Positions 24,491 through 32,346 of a stretch of 33,638 nucleotides of DNA are shown piece after piece. The notes below the pieces were generated by a model. The model was not told where the DNA came from and did no database searches. It was given only the letters and a program-made list of their open reading frames with translations. The stretch is from Pseudomonadota bacterium (GTDB taxonomy: Bacteria; Pseudomonadota; Gammaproteobacteria; Steroidobacterales; Steroidobacteraceae), in the NCBI GenBank assembly GCA_018261655.1, contig JAGTSG010000016.1, positions 1 through 33,638 on the forward strand. Reading direction: 5' to 3'. Both the position numbers and the translations under genes were made by a program. Within the stretch, counting starts at the first letter, position 1; each line of letters starts with the position of its first letter.

Positions 24491-25519
24491 ATGTCAAAGC
24501 CCTTTACGAGCGCGCACTGCGCGGCCTCGGTCGGCGCCCTGTGCGCGGCGCTGGCCGCGATGCTGGCGCCCGCCCCGGCGCTCGCCGACCGCAGCCCCGG
24601 AACGACCTTCTATGCGGGTGCCGAGTTCGACGACCAGGACAGCCAGCGCATCGACGCGGGACTGTCATTCCTATCGGAAGGCGGCACCGGCGTGGACGTC
24701 GCGGGCTCGTGGACGGACACGGACTGGACGAGCGGCAGTCTCTCGTCGAGCTACCTCTACGGGCTGGTCAGCCACGACTTCGGCCGCTTCGGCGTCGGCG
24801 CGGGCCTGCGCTACATGCGCGACGAGGACCTCACCGAGACGCTCGGCTTCCTCGGCACGGCGTTCGTCGACTTCGAGAGCGCCCGGCTGCTCGCGATTCT
24901 CGAGACGCGCGACACGGACTTCGACGAGGCGTCGTTCACCGCCACCGGCGAGGACATCGGGCTGCCGGAGATCACCAGCGTCTCGGGCACCTCGAAGTGC
25001 AGCGCCGGCAGCCTGGGCTTCGGCCTCGCGCTCGACGCGACGCTGGAGCGCTGGTCGTTCTACGCCTCCGCGATGGGCTACGACTACGACTCGGAGGAGT
25101 GCGCGGTCGAGATCACCTCGATCGACGGCGGGTCGGCCGGCGGGGGCGGCAACGGCGGCGGCATGGGCGCCGGGCCCTACGGCGTGAAAGGGCCGATGGC
25201 GGAGCGGATGGTCGCCGGCGCCGCGGCGCCGCTGGCCGGCTACACCTACACGCTGGTGCCGCGCGAGGCGGCGCTGCTGGAGTCGAGCTTCATGGCCGGC
25301 GCGGGCTTCGCGCTGGGCTCGCGCAGCACGATCGGGCTCGAGTTCTACCACGAGTCCGAGGAGTTCGCGCCGGTGGAGACCGACACCCTGCTCGGCTACT
25401 ACAGCTTCGACCTGAGCGAGTCGTTCGCGATGGAATTCCGCGTCGGCATCAGCGCCACGGACGGCTACGACGACGCGACCTTCGTGGGCCTGCGGTTCTA
25501 CGCTTCGCCGGGCGACTGA
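24491..25519 (+). CDS. Exported beta-rich protein, probable outer-membrane barrel
   Basis: A 342-residue protein with a clear signal peptide (AASVGALCAALAAMLAPAPALA, cleaved before DRSPG). The rest consists of repeated amphipathic strands such as SSSYLYGLVSHDFGRFGVGA, TIGLEFYHESEEF and AMEFRVGISATDG, ending in FVGLRFYASPGD. It looks like a barrel of about 10-14 strands. A glycine-rich, low-complexity insert (GGSAGGGGNGGGMGAG) sits near residues 212-230, probably an extracellular loop. It has two cysteines in the mature part (TSKCSAG, SEECAVE), possibly a disulfide. The ATG at 24491 follows AGGAGGA. No specific family was recognised. Confidence 0.7.
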   Translation: MSKPFTSAHCAASVGALCAALAAMLAPAPALADRSPGTTFYAGAEFDDQDSQRIDAGLSFLSEGGTGVDVAGSWTDTDWTSGSLSSSYLYGLVSHDFGRFGVGAGLRYMRDEDLTETLGFLGTAFVDFESARLLAILETRDTDFDEASFTATGEDIGLPEITSVSGTSKCSAGSLGFGLALDATLERWSFYASAMGYDYDSEECAVEITSIDGGSAGGGGNGGGMGAGPYGVKGPMAERMVAGAAAPLAGYTYTLVPREAALLESSFMAGAGFALGSRSTIGLEFYHESEEFAPVETDTLLGYYSFDLSESFAMEFRVGISATDGYDDATFVGLRFYASPGD

Positions 25520-25536
25520 GGAGACACGCCACCGCT

Positions 25537-26406
<870 letters not shown>

Positions 26407-26513
26407 CGTGTCCCCGTCGTGAACGCGGACGCGGTCCTCACTTCGCCCGCGCCGGTCGTGTAAGCTTTCGCGCCAGAATAACAGATGCATCGCGCGCCGA
26501 CGCGGGAGGACCC

Positions 26514-27257
26514 TTGCGCATCGAGTACGCCGACGTCAGCGACGTCGGGCACCGGGACGACAACCAGGACCGCGCGGCCGTCGTCGCCAACGAGCACTCG
26601 GCGTTGCTGATCGCGATGGACGGCATGGGCGGGCACGCCGACGGGGCGCGTGCCGCCGAGATCGGCCGGCACGTGCTGCTCAACGCCTTCGCAGCGGAGT
26701 CCCATCCGGTCTTCGACCCGCTCGGCTTCCTGCACCTGTCGCTCGGCCGGGCGCACGAGGCCGTCGTGGCGGCGGGCAAGGGCATGTCGCTCGAGCAGCG
26801 GCCGCGGGCGACCTGTGCGGTGTGCCTGGTGCAGGACGGCGCCGCCTGGTGGGCCCACCTCGGCGACAGCCGCGTGTACCACATCCGTCACGGTGCGGTG
26901 GTGGAGCGTACGCGCGACCACACCCACGTCGAGCAGCTGCTGCGCGACGGCATGATCCGGGAAGACGAGGTCCACGGCCATCCGATGCGCAACTACGTGG
27001 ACTGCTGCATCGGCGGCGAGCCGGGGCAGCCGGAGATGAGCCTCTCGCGGCGCCGGCCGCTCAGCCCGGGCGACATCGTACTCGTCTGCTCGGACGGCGT
27101 GTGGGCCAGCCTGCGCGATGCCGACATCGGCGCGTTCTGGCAGCCCGACGGGCCGCCGCTCGCCGAGGCGCTCTCGGCGCTGGTCGACAGGGCGGTTGCG
27201 GCCTCCGCGCCGCACAGCGACAACGCGACCGCCGCCGCGCTGCGCTGGCTCGGCTGA
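26514..27257 (+). CDS. PP2C family protein phosphatase
   Basis: A 247-residue metal-dependent Ser/Thr phosphatase (Stp1/PrpC type). RDDNQDR (14-20), MDGMGGH (35-41), [17 protein letters not shown] and [10 protein letters not shown] carry the metal-binding aspartates in normal order. The start is a TTG at 26514 with a strong GGGAGGA ribosome binding site. It is divergent from yicC and is followed by rph after 19 bp, an arrangement frequent in gammaproteobacteria. No cognate kinase gene lies in the window. Confidence 0.92.
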   Translation: MRIEYADVSDVGHRDDNQDRAAVVANEHSALLIAMDGMGGHADGARAAEIGRHVLLNAFAAESHPVFDPLGFLHLSLGRAHEAVVAAGKGMSLEQRPRATCAVCLVQDGAAWWAHLGDSRVYHIRHGAVVERTRDHTHVEQLLRDGMIREDEVHGHPMRNYVDCCIGGEPGQPEMSLSRRRPLSPGDIVLVCSDGVWASLRDADIGAFWQPDGPPLAEALSALVDRAVAASAPHSDNATAAALRWLG

Positions 27258-27276
27258 GGCAGACCGAGGTAACCCC

Positions 27277-28005
27277 ATGAGACCGAGCGGCCGCACGCCC
27301 GACGAGCTTCGCCCGGTCCGCTTCACGCGCGGCTTCACCGCCCATGCCGAGGGTTCGGTGCTGGTCGAGTTCGGCGACACGCGGGTGCTGTGCACCGCCA
27401 GCGTGGAGAACGGCGTGCCCGCTTTCCTGCGCAATTCCGGCCAGGGCTGGGTCACGGCGGAGTACGGCATGCTGCCGCGCGCGACGCACACGCGGACGCC
27501 GCGAGAGGCCGCGCGCGGCCGGCAGAGCGGCCGGACGCAGGAGATCCAGCGGCTCATCGGCCGCTCGCTGCGCGCCTGCATCGACCTGCGCGCGCTCGGC
27601 GAGCGCACCGTGACCATCGACTGCGACGTCCTGCAGGCCGATGGCGGCACGCGCACTGCGGCGATCACCGGCAGCTTCGTCGCGCTCGCGGACGCGGTCG
27701 ACGCGCTGGTGCGTCGCCGGCTGATCGCCTCGAGCCCGATCCACGGCCAGGTCGCCGCGGTGTCGGTGGGCATCGTGGGCGGCGTGCCGGTGCTCGACCT
27801 CGACTATGCGGAGGACTCGGAGGCCGAGACCGACATGAACGTGGTCATGAACTCCGGCGGCGGCTTCATCGAGGTGCAGGGCACGGCCGAGGGCCATGCC
27901 TTCCGGCGCGAGGAACTCGACGGCCTGCTCGACCTCGCGGCCGCGGGCATCGCGAGGCTCTGCGCGCTGCAGCTCGAGTCGCTCGGCGGCGGCCGGAGGG
28001 CCTGA
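27277..28005 (+). CDS. rph: Ribonuclease PH
   Basis: Phosphorolytic 3'-5' exoribonuclease for tRNA 3' maturation, 242 residues and full length, unlike the frameshifted E. coli K-12 allele. [67 protein letters not shown] and [18 protein letters not shown] are hallmark motifs. The ATG at 27277 lies 19 bp after the phosphatase stop, and rdgB follows eight bases after its stop. Confidence 0.97.
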   Translation: MRPSGRTPDELRPVRFTRGFTAHAEGSVLVEFGDTRVLCTASVENGVPAFLRNSGQGWVTAEYGMLPRATHTRTPREAARGRQSGRTQEIQRLIGRSLRACIDLRALGERTVTIDCDVLQADGGTRTAAITGSFVALADAVDALVRRRLIASSPIHGQVAAVSVGIVGGVPVLDLDYAEDSEAETDMNVVMNSGGGFIEVQGTAEGHAFRREELDGLLDLAAAGIARLCALQLESLGGGRRA

Positions 28006-28012
28006 GGCTGCC

Positions 28013-28603
28013 GTGCGCCGGGTGGTCCTGGCCAGCGGCAACGCCGGCAAGCTGCGCGAGATGCAGGCGCTGCTCGCCGGCTGCGGGTTCGAGGTCCTGC
28101 CCCAGTCAGCCTTCGGCATCGAGTCGCCGCACGAGGATGGCGCCAGCTTCGTGGACAACGCCCTGATCAAGGCCCGCCACGCGGCGCGGCTGAGCGGCCT
28201 GCCGGCGATCGCCGACGACTCGGGCCTCGACGTGGACGCGCTCGGCGGCCGGCCCGGCATTCATTCCGCGCGCTTCGCCGGCGCGGGCTGCAACGACGAG
28301 GACAACAACCGCAAGCTGCTCCGCGAACTCGCCGCCGTGCCGGCCGGGCGGCGCAGGGCGCGCTACCACTGTGCGATGGTGTTCGTCCGCGGCGCCGACG
28401 ACCCCGCGCCGGTCGTGCGCGAGGGGCTCTGGGAGGGCGAGATCGGCTTCGAGCGCCGCGGCGGCGGCGGTTTCGGTTACGACCCGCTGTTCGTCGTGGC
28501 GGGCGACGGCCGCACGGCCGGGGAGATGCCTGCGGACGAGAAGAACCGGGTGAGCCACCGGGCTCAGGCGCTCAACGCGCTGGTGGAGGCGCTGAAGGGC
28601 TGA
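28013..28603 (+). CDS. rdgB: dITP/XTP pyrophosphatase
   Basis: House-cleaning enzyme that hydrolyses non-canonical purine NTPs (dITP, XTP). The product is 196 residues (E. coli 197). LASGNAGKLREM, SFVDNALIKARHAA, IADDSGLDVDAL, GRPGIHSARFAG, GGFGYDPLF and KNRVSHRAQAL are present. The start is a GTG at 28013 with GAGG upstream. It is the third gene of the PP2C-rph-rdgB set, and a repeat hairpin follows the stop. Confidence 0.96.
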   Translation: MRRVVLASGNAGKLREMQALLAGCGFEVLPQSAFGIESPHEDGASFVDNALIKARHAARLSGLPAIADDSGLDVDALGGRPGIHSARFAGAGCNDEDNNRKLLRELAAVPAGRRRARYHCAMVFVRGADDPAPVVREGLWEGEIGFERRGGGGFGYDPLFVVAGDGRTAGEMPADEKNRVSHRAQALNALVEALKG

Positions 28604-28604
28604 G

Positions 28605-28660
28605 AGGTGCCCGGTACAGACCTGTGTCTCCATCCGGGGACAGGTCTGTACCGGGTACCT
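28605..28660. repeat. REP-like element E between rdgB and the M48 gene
   Basis: Inverted repeat with 21-bp arms (28605-28625 and 28640-28660) and one mismatch. The core is CCGGTACAGACCTGT against ACAGGTCTGTACCGGG, with a 14-nt loop. This second sequence family differs from elements A-D but shares the GGGGACAGG motif. It probably acts as terminator for both convergent genes. Confidence 0.8.
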
Positions 28661-28666
28661 CCTGAC

Positions 28667-29973
28667 TCAGCCGTCGCCCACGAACTTGATCGGCTCGCCG
28701 GCAACGGGCTGCTTGCTTGGGTACAGGCCGTTGATCAGCTTGTGCTGCTCGAGCGCGTACTTCGGCATCGGTGAGCGGGCGGCGATCTGCTCGATGCTCA
28801 TCCCGGCCGGCGCGGGCACGACGCGCAGCCGGTACGGTTCGGCCAGCCGGAACTCGTTGGAGCGCAGCGCGCGGAAGGTCTTCGCGGCCGACATGAACAG
28901 CACGTCCGCCTGCGGCGCCGGTTCGTCGGCGCGGCTCGCGCCGCGGATCACCCACATCAGGTTGTTGAAGGCGATGACGACGTAACGGACGTTGTCCGAC
29001 GTGCCGTACGGCGACCTGTCGCCGCGGACGATCGCGGTGTAGGCCTTGAGTCCGTTGATCTCCAGCTCCTCGGCGCGGTCGAGGCGCCGGTCGCCGAGCG
29101 CCCGCAGCACGAAGTCGCGGGGGTGGGTCACGCCCGGCGGCGGCGGCTGCGCGTTCATGACCATCATGCTGTTCTTGTCGGGCGCGGCGGCCAGCAGCTG
29201 CTGCGGGTCGTTCTGCACGACCCAGCCTTGCGGGAAGGCGATCGTGAGCTGGAAGTCCGCGTGGTAGAAGCGGTTGTCGCGCACCATTCCCTGGCGGCGG
29301 CTCGACCCGAATGCCAGCCCGTTGATCGCCCGCAGGTAGCGGTCGCGCTCTTCCGCCTGGCCGGTCGCCGTGCCTTCCACCTTGCCGGCCGAGGACACGG
29401 CCTCGCGGAAGCGGGTGTCGTTGTCGGGGTGGGAAGCGAAGACGCCGTGGTAGATGCGCGGGTCGCGGCCCTCGGCCCGCGCCCGGTCGCGCTCGAACTG
29501 TTCCTGGTCCTTGAGGATGGACACGACCTCGATCATGGCCTCCGGCTTGTAGGCGGTCTTGGCGAGGTAGCGCGCGCCGAGGCTGTCTGCCTCGAGCTCC
29601 GCCTCACGGCCGTAGCCGCTGATGACCGCGGCGCCGGCGATGTTGGTCAGCTCGCCGAGCGCCGGCTGGCCGGTGAAGATGACCGCGGCCGCGCTCAGCA
29701 CGCCGTGAATTTCCACTCGAGATTGGGCCGCTCGCTGACCCTGGCGAGCTTCTCTCCGACCTGCTGGACATACTGCTGCAGCGCGTAGTCGTCGTAGACC
29801 CCCATCGTCTGGGTGATCTGCACGTGCATCTGCTTGCCGAGCTTGATCTCGCTGTCTTCCGACATGAAGGCCATGTCGGAGCCGCCGCTCACCGGGTTGG
29901 CGGCGCAGCCCGAGAGCAGGGCGAAGCCGACGGCGATCGCGGCGAGGCTCGAAGTCATCCAGCTGGGCATCAT
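28667..29973 (-). pseudogene. M48 family metalloprotease lipoprotein, internal deletion and frameshift
   Basis: The first frame (29973 to about 29695) gives a lipoprotein signal with lipobox LSGCAANP, then SEDSEIKLGKQMHVQI, YVQQVGEKLARVSERPNLEWKFT, typical of periplasmic M48 (BepA/YggG-like) proteases, and then stops. The second frame resumes at GVLSAAAVIFTGQPALGELTNIAGAAVISGYGREAELEADSLGARYL and runs to 28667. The usual stretch between these blocks (VLDS...NAFALPGG...HEIGH..ARH), about 65-75 residues including the catalytic HExxH zinc motif, is absent. Only the third zinc ligand region (EAELEAD) remains. The junction is near 29700-29712. As sequenced it cannot make an active protease. It is either a true pseudogene or an assembly deletion. 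Confidence 0.85.
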
Positions 29974-30006
29974 CGGTTCCTCGGGTCGGGGCCGCCCCGG
30001 TCACTG

Positions 30007-30036
30007 CTTATAGCCGCGGCCGGCGGCCGCGCTCAA
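30007..30036 (-). promoter_or_regulatory. Putative sigma70 promoter of the M48 gene with palindromic spacer
   Basis: On the minus strand TTGAGC (plus 30031-30036), an 18-bp spacer, then TATAAG (plus 30007-30012), 34 bp upstream of the start. The spacer holds a perfect palindrome GCGGCC-GGC-GGCCGC (30016-30030), a plausible repressor or MerR-type activator site. Confidence 0.5.
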
Positions 30037-30093
30037 GCGCGGGCCACCCTGTATGACGCTGGCCGGAGCGAAAAGTTGACCCGTGGTGAGTCG

Positions 30094-30140
30094 TACCCGG
30101 TGAAGATCGGTCCCCAGCGGGGACAGGTCCGCACCGGGTA
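30094..30140. repeat. REP-like element F between the M48 gene and rpmE
   Basis: TACCCGGTGAAGATCGGTCCCC (30094-30115) faces GGGGACAGGTCC (30119-30130) and GCACCGGGTA (30131-30140). The arms are imperfect and belong to the same family as element E (ACAGGTC.G.ACCGGGTA). Confidence 0.7.
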
Positions 30141-30149
30141 GGTCTGAAA

Positions 30150-30176
30150 AGGCAAAGGGCGCCTCGCGGCGCCCTT
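30150..30176 (-). terminator. Rho-independent terminator of rpmE
   Basis: A 9-bp stem AAGGGCGCC / GGCGCCCTT with loop TCGC (30155-30176). On the minus strand it is followed by TTTGCCTTTT. It lies 26 bp after the rpmE stop. Confidence 0.8.
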
Positions 30177-30201
30177 CGTGGCATCAGTCGTTGTCGAGGC
30201 G

Positions 30202-30408
30202 TCAGGCCGACAGGCCGTACTTCTTCCGGAACTTGTCCACACGGCCGCCGCTGTCGACGATCTTCTGCTTGCCGGTGTAGAACGGGTGGCAGTTCGAGCA
30301 GACCTCGACCTGCAGGTCCTCGCCGAGCGTCGAACGCGTCTGGAAGCTGTTGCCGCAAGTGCAGGTGACGGTGATCAACTGGTACTTGGGGTGGATGTCC
30401 GACTTCAT
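30202..30408 (-). CDS. rpmE: 50S ribosomal protein L31
   Basis: A 68-residue L31 of the zinc-containing type: [20 protein letters not shown] and [30 protein letters not shown]16, C18, C37 and C40 form the zinc site, so this is the C+ paralogue used when zinc is plentiful. It has a proper terminator downstream and a sigma70-like promoter upstream at 30461-30489. Confidence 0.98.
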   Translation of the reverse strand: MKSDIHPKYQLITVTCTCGNSFQTRSTLGEDLQVEVCSNCHPFYTGKQKIVDSGGRVDKFRKKYGLSA

Positions 30409-30460
30409 GGTCGTTGCCGCCGCGTCGCCCCCGTCGGGGCTCTTTGGAAAAAGGGCGCGC

Positions 30461-30489
30461 AGTCTAGCGAGCTATGCGTTCCGGCACAA
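30461..30489 (-). promoter_or_regulatory. Putative rpmE promoter
   Basis: On the minus strand TTGTGC (plus 30484-30489), 17-bp spacer, TAGACT (plus 30461-30466). The predicted ~45-nt leader includes a small GCCCC/GGGGC hairpin (30427-30440), which might serve autoregulation; that part is speculative. Confidence 0.45.
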
Positions 30490-30594
30490 GTTGGAGCGGC
30501 GAAACGCGCGATGCCTGGCGCCGCGGGCGCCCGTCGCGCCGGCGCAGAGGGCCGTCGGGAAGGCTAAGTGGCAGAAATCATGTGGGTTTTTTCC

Positions 30595-30627
30595 TTATCC
30601 ACAAAACCTGTGGATAACTCTGTGGAC
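30595..30627. promoter_or_regulatory. Inverted pair of perfect DnaA boxes plus a third weak box
   Basis: TTATCCACA (30595-30603), a 5-bp spacer, then TGTGGATAA (30609-30617). Both match the E. coli consensus DnaA box exactly, in opposite orientation. TGTGGACGG (30621-30629) is a weaker third copy. An AT-rich stretch follows 30 bp later. This could be a replication-origin-like site, a DnaA titration site or a DnaA-regulated promoter. Confidence 0.7.
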
Positions 30628-30628
30628 G

Positions 30629-30651
30629 GCGCGCCGACCCGGGATTCGAAC
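30629..30651 (-). other. tRNA 3'-end-like fragment
   Basis: On the minus strand GTTCGAATCCCGGGTCGGCG has the T-loop TTCGAAT followed by tRNA-like 3' sequence. The 5' half of the T-stem does not pair and no anticodon or D arm is present, so it is not a functional tRNA. It may be an attachment-site remnant of an integrated element. Confidence 0.35.
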
Positions 30652-30654
30652 GGC

Positions 30655-30735
30655 GGACAAAATCGCTTAAATGTCACTTTGATTAAAATTTGACCAGGCA
30701 ATTTTAGCCTAATATTTCATAGGCTTAGACGCCCC
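30655..30735. other. AT-rich non-coding tract
   Basis: An ~80-bp stretch rich in A and T runs (for example GATTAAAATTTG, CAATTTTAGCC, AATATTTCAT), in strong contrast with the GC-rich surroundings. It holds an inverted repeat AGCCTA (30706-30711) / TAGGCT (30720-30725). No gene is seen between rpmE and 30826. Next to the DnaA boxes it could be an unwinding element, or it may be leftover foreign DNA. Confidence 0.5.
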
Positions 30736-30826
30736 TAGTTAACGCAGGGTGGCAACAATGTCGTCAAAGTGCCGGTCTTGCAGGAGGCCGCCCCGGACTG
30801 TGAACAAACACCCCGGGCCGGCCGCG

Positions 30827-31093
30827 TCAGGCCCCGATCGGGAACTCCTCCCCGGAGCCCGGATCGCGCGCGTGCAGGATGCGGTCCAGGCGGATCCGCA
30901 GTCGCGCCCCGTAAGTATCGGATGCGACTAGGAACTCTCCGTCCGGGACCGTCTCGAGGTCCTTCGGCAGCAGCAATTCCAGGCGCGCGACGCCGTCCTC
31001 GTCCACCCAGTTCAGCAGCAGCCGGCGACGATGCAGGATCCAGATCTCGTACAGGTCGTGCAGGTCGCAGTCGATGATGCGGTAGCCGTTCAC
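30827..31093 (-). CDS. Rof-like (Rho-binding antiterminator family) protein
   Basis: An 88-residue product starting at a GTG (31093) whose GTGA overlaps the hemW stop. The start YRIIDCDLHDLYEIWILHRR resembles the Rof/YaeO pattern (Y.PI.CD.YD.LE.AC), and the rest is strand-rich (LLNWVDEDGVARLELL, ARLRIRLDRILHARD), consistent with the small Sm-like barrel of Rof, which binds Rho and inhibits termination. The family call rests on overall pattern, not on a search. A longer frame to 31306 overlaps hemW and is not credible. Confidence 0.65.
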   Translation of the reverse strand: MNGYRIIDCDLHDLYEIWILHRRRLLLNWVDEDGVARLELLLPKDLETVPDGEFLVASDTYGARLRIRLDRILHARDPGSGEEFPIGA

Positions 31094-32238
31094 GCGGCCC
31101 GTTCCGGCAGGAAGGCCGCCTGCACGTCGTTCAGGAACCTGAAGCCGAGCGGCGTGGCGCGCAGGCGTCCCCCCGCGGCGTCCACGAGTCCGCGCGTCTG
31201 CAGCGAGGTGATGGCCGGCTCGAGGACGCGGGCGGACAGGCCCGTCGCTTCCTCGAAGGAGGCGAGGGTCGAGCCTTCCGCCAGCCGCAGGGCATTGAGG
31301 GCCCACTCGAAGGGAAGCTCGTCCTCCACGACGCGCCGCCGCGCGGCCGCCGCACCGCCGGCCGCCCTCGCCATGTAGTCACGGGGCATCCGCGGTTTCT
31401 CGGTACGCCAGACGACGCCTCCCGGCGCGGTCAGCTTGCCATGCGCCCCGGCGCCGAGTCCGAGGTAGTCGCCGAAGGTCCAGTACGCGAGGTTGTGCCG
31501 GCAGCGCCGGCCCGGGCGGGCGTAGGCCGACACCTCGTATTGCCGCAGACCGGCCGCTTCCAGTTCCGACTGGCAGGCGAGCTGCATGTCGAGCGCCACG
31601 TCATCGTCAGGCAAAGGGGGCGGGCGGTGGAAGAAGGGGGTCCCGGCCTCGAGCGTGAGCTGATAGTGCGACAGGTGCGCGGGCCCGAGCGACAGCGCGG
31701 TGCGCAGGTCGGCCAGCGCGCCCTCGACGTCCTGGCCGGGCAAGGCGTACATCAGGTCGAGATTGAAGTTGTCGATGCCCGCCCGCTCGAGGTCGCGTAC
31801 CGCTGCCTCGGTGTCCTGCGGCGCGTGGATGCGGCCGAGCGCCTGCAGCCTCGGCGCCGAAAACGACTGCGCGCCCAGCGACACGCGGTTGACGCCCGCG
31901 CGCGCATAGTCCTCGAAGCGCCCGCGCTCGACCGTCCCGGGGTTGGCCTCGAGGGTGACCTCGGCGTCGCGGCCCAGGGGCAGCGCCGCGGCGATGCCGG
32001 CGAGGATGCGCGCGATGGCGGCGGCGCTGAACAGGCTCGGCGTGCCGCCGCCAAAGAACACGGACCCCACTTCGCGGCCGGCCGCCAGGTCGAGGTCCCC
32101 GGCCAGGTCGTCGAGCAGGGCCGCGACATAGGCGTCCTCCGGCAATTCCGCCGGTGCCGCGTGCGAGTTGAAGTCGCAGTAGGGGCACTTCCGGACGCAC
32201 CAGGGAAGGTGGACGTACACGGCAAGGGGGCGCGGCAT
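31090..32238 (-). CDS. hemW: Radical SAM heme chaperone HemW
   Basis: A 382-residue protein of the HemN/HemW family. The radical SAM motif is CVRKCPYCDFNSH (C14, C18, C21), followed by FFGGGTPSLF, EANPGT, VNRVSLGAQSF, NFNLDLMYALPGQ and HLSHYQLTLEAGTPF. The absence of the HemN-specific N-terminal region and the 382-residue length identify HemW, a heme-binding chaperone, rather than coproporphyrinogen dehydrogenase. The ATG at 32238 is the conserved start (MPRPLAVYVHLPWC). It is co-transcribed with the Rof-like gene and divergent from gltA. Confidence 0.93.
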   Translation of the reverse strand: MPRPLAVYVHLPWCVRKCPYCDFNSHAAPAELPEDAYVAALLDDLAGDLDLAAGREVGSVFFGGGTPSLFSAAAIARILAGIAAALPLGRDAEVTLEANPGTVERGRFEDYARAGVNRVSLGAQSFSAPRLQALGRIHAPQDTEAAVRDLERAGIDNFNLDLMYALPGQDVEGALADLRTALSLGPAHLSHYQLTLEAGTPFFHRPPPLPDDDVALDMQLACQSELEAAGLRQYEVSAYARPGRRCRHNLAYWTFGDYLGLGAGAHGKLTAPGGVVWRTEKPRMPRDYMARAAGGAAAARRRVVEDELPFEWALNALRLAEGSTLASFEEATGLSARVLEPAITSLQTRGLVDAAGGRLRATPLGFRFLNDVQAAFLPERAA

Positions 32239-32346
32239 GGGGGCATTCTACCCGTGGAAAACCGCGTTGATTCCCGCAGTGCACCATGACAGTCTCGGCG
32301 ACCATCGGCGGCGTTGGCCGCGGAACAGCAAACGGGCGGAAACACC

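Noticed and set aside
30629-30660. Functional tRNA gene
   Set aside because: Only the T-loop and 3' end are tRNA-like. The 5' T-stem does not pair, and no anticodon or D arm is present.
30749-30931. 60-codon plus-strand frame after the AT-rich tract
   Set aside because: It runs antisense into the Rof-like gene, lacks a ribosome binding site and has no recognisable features.
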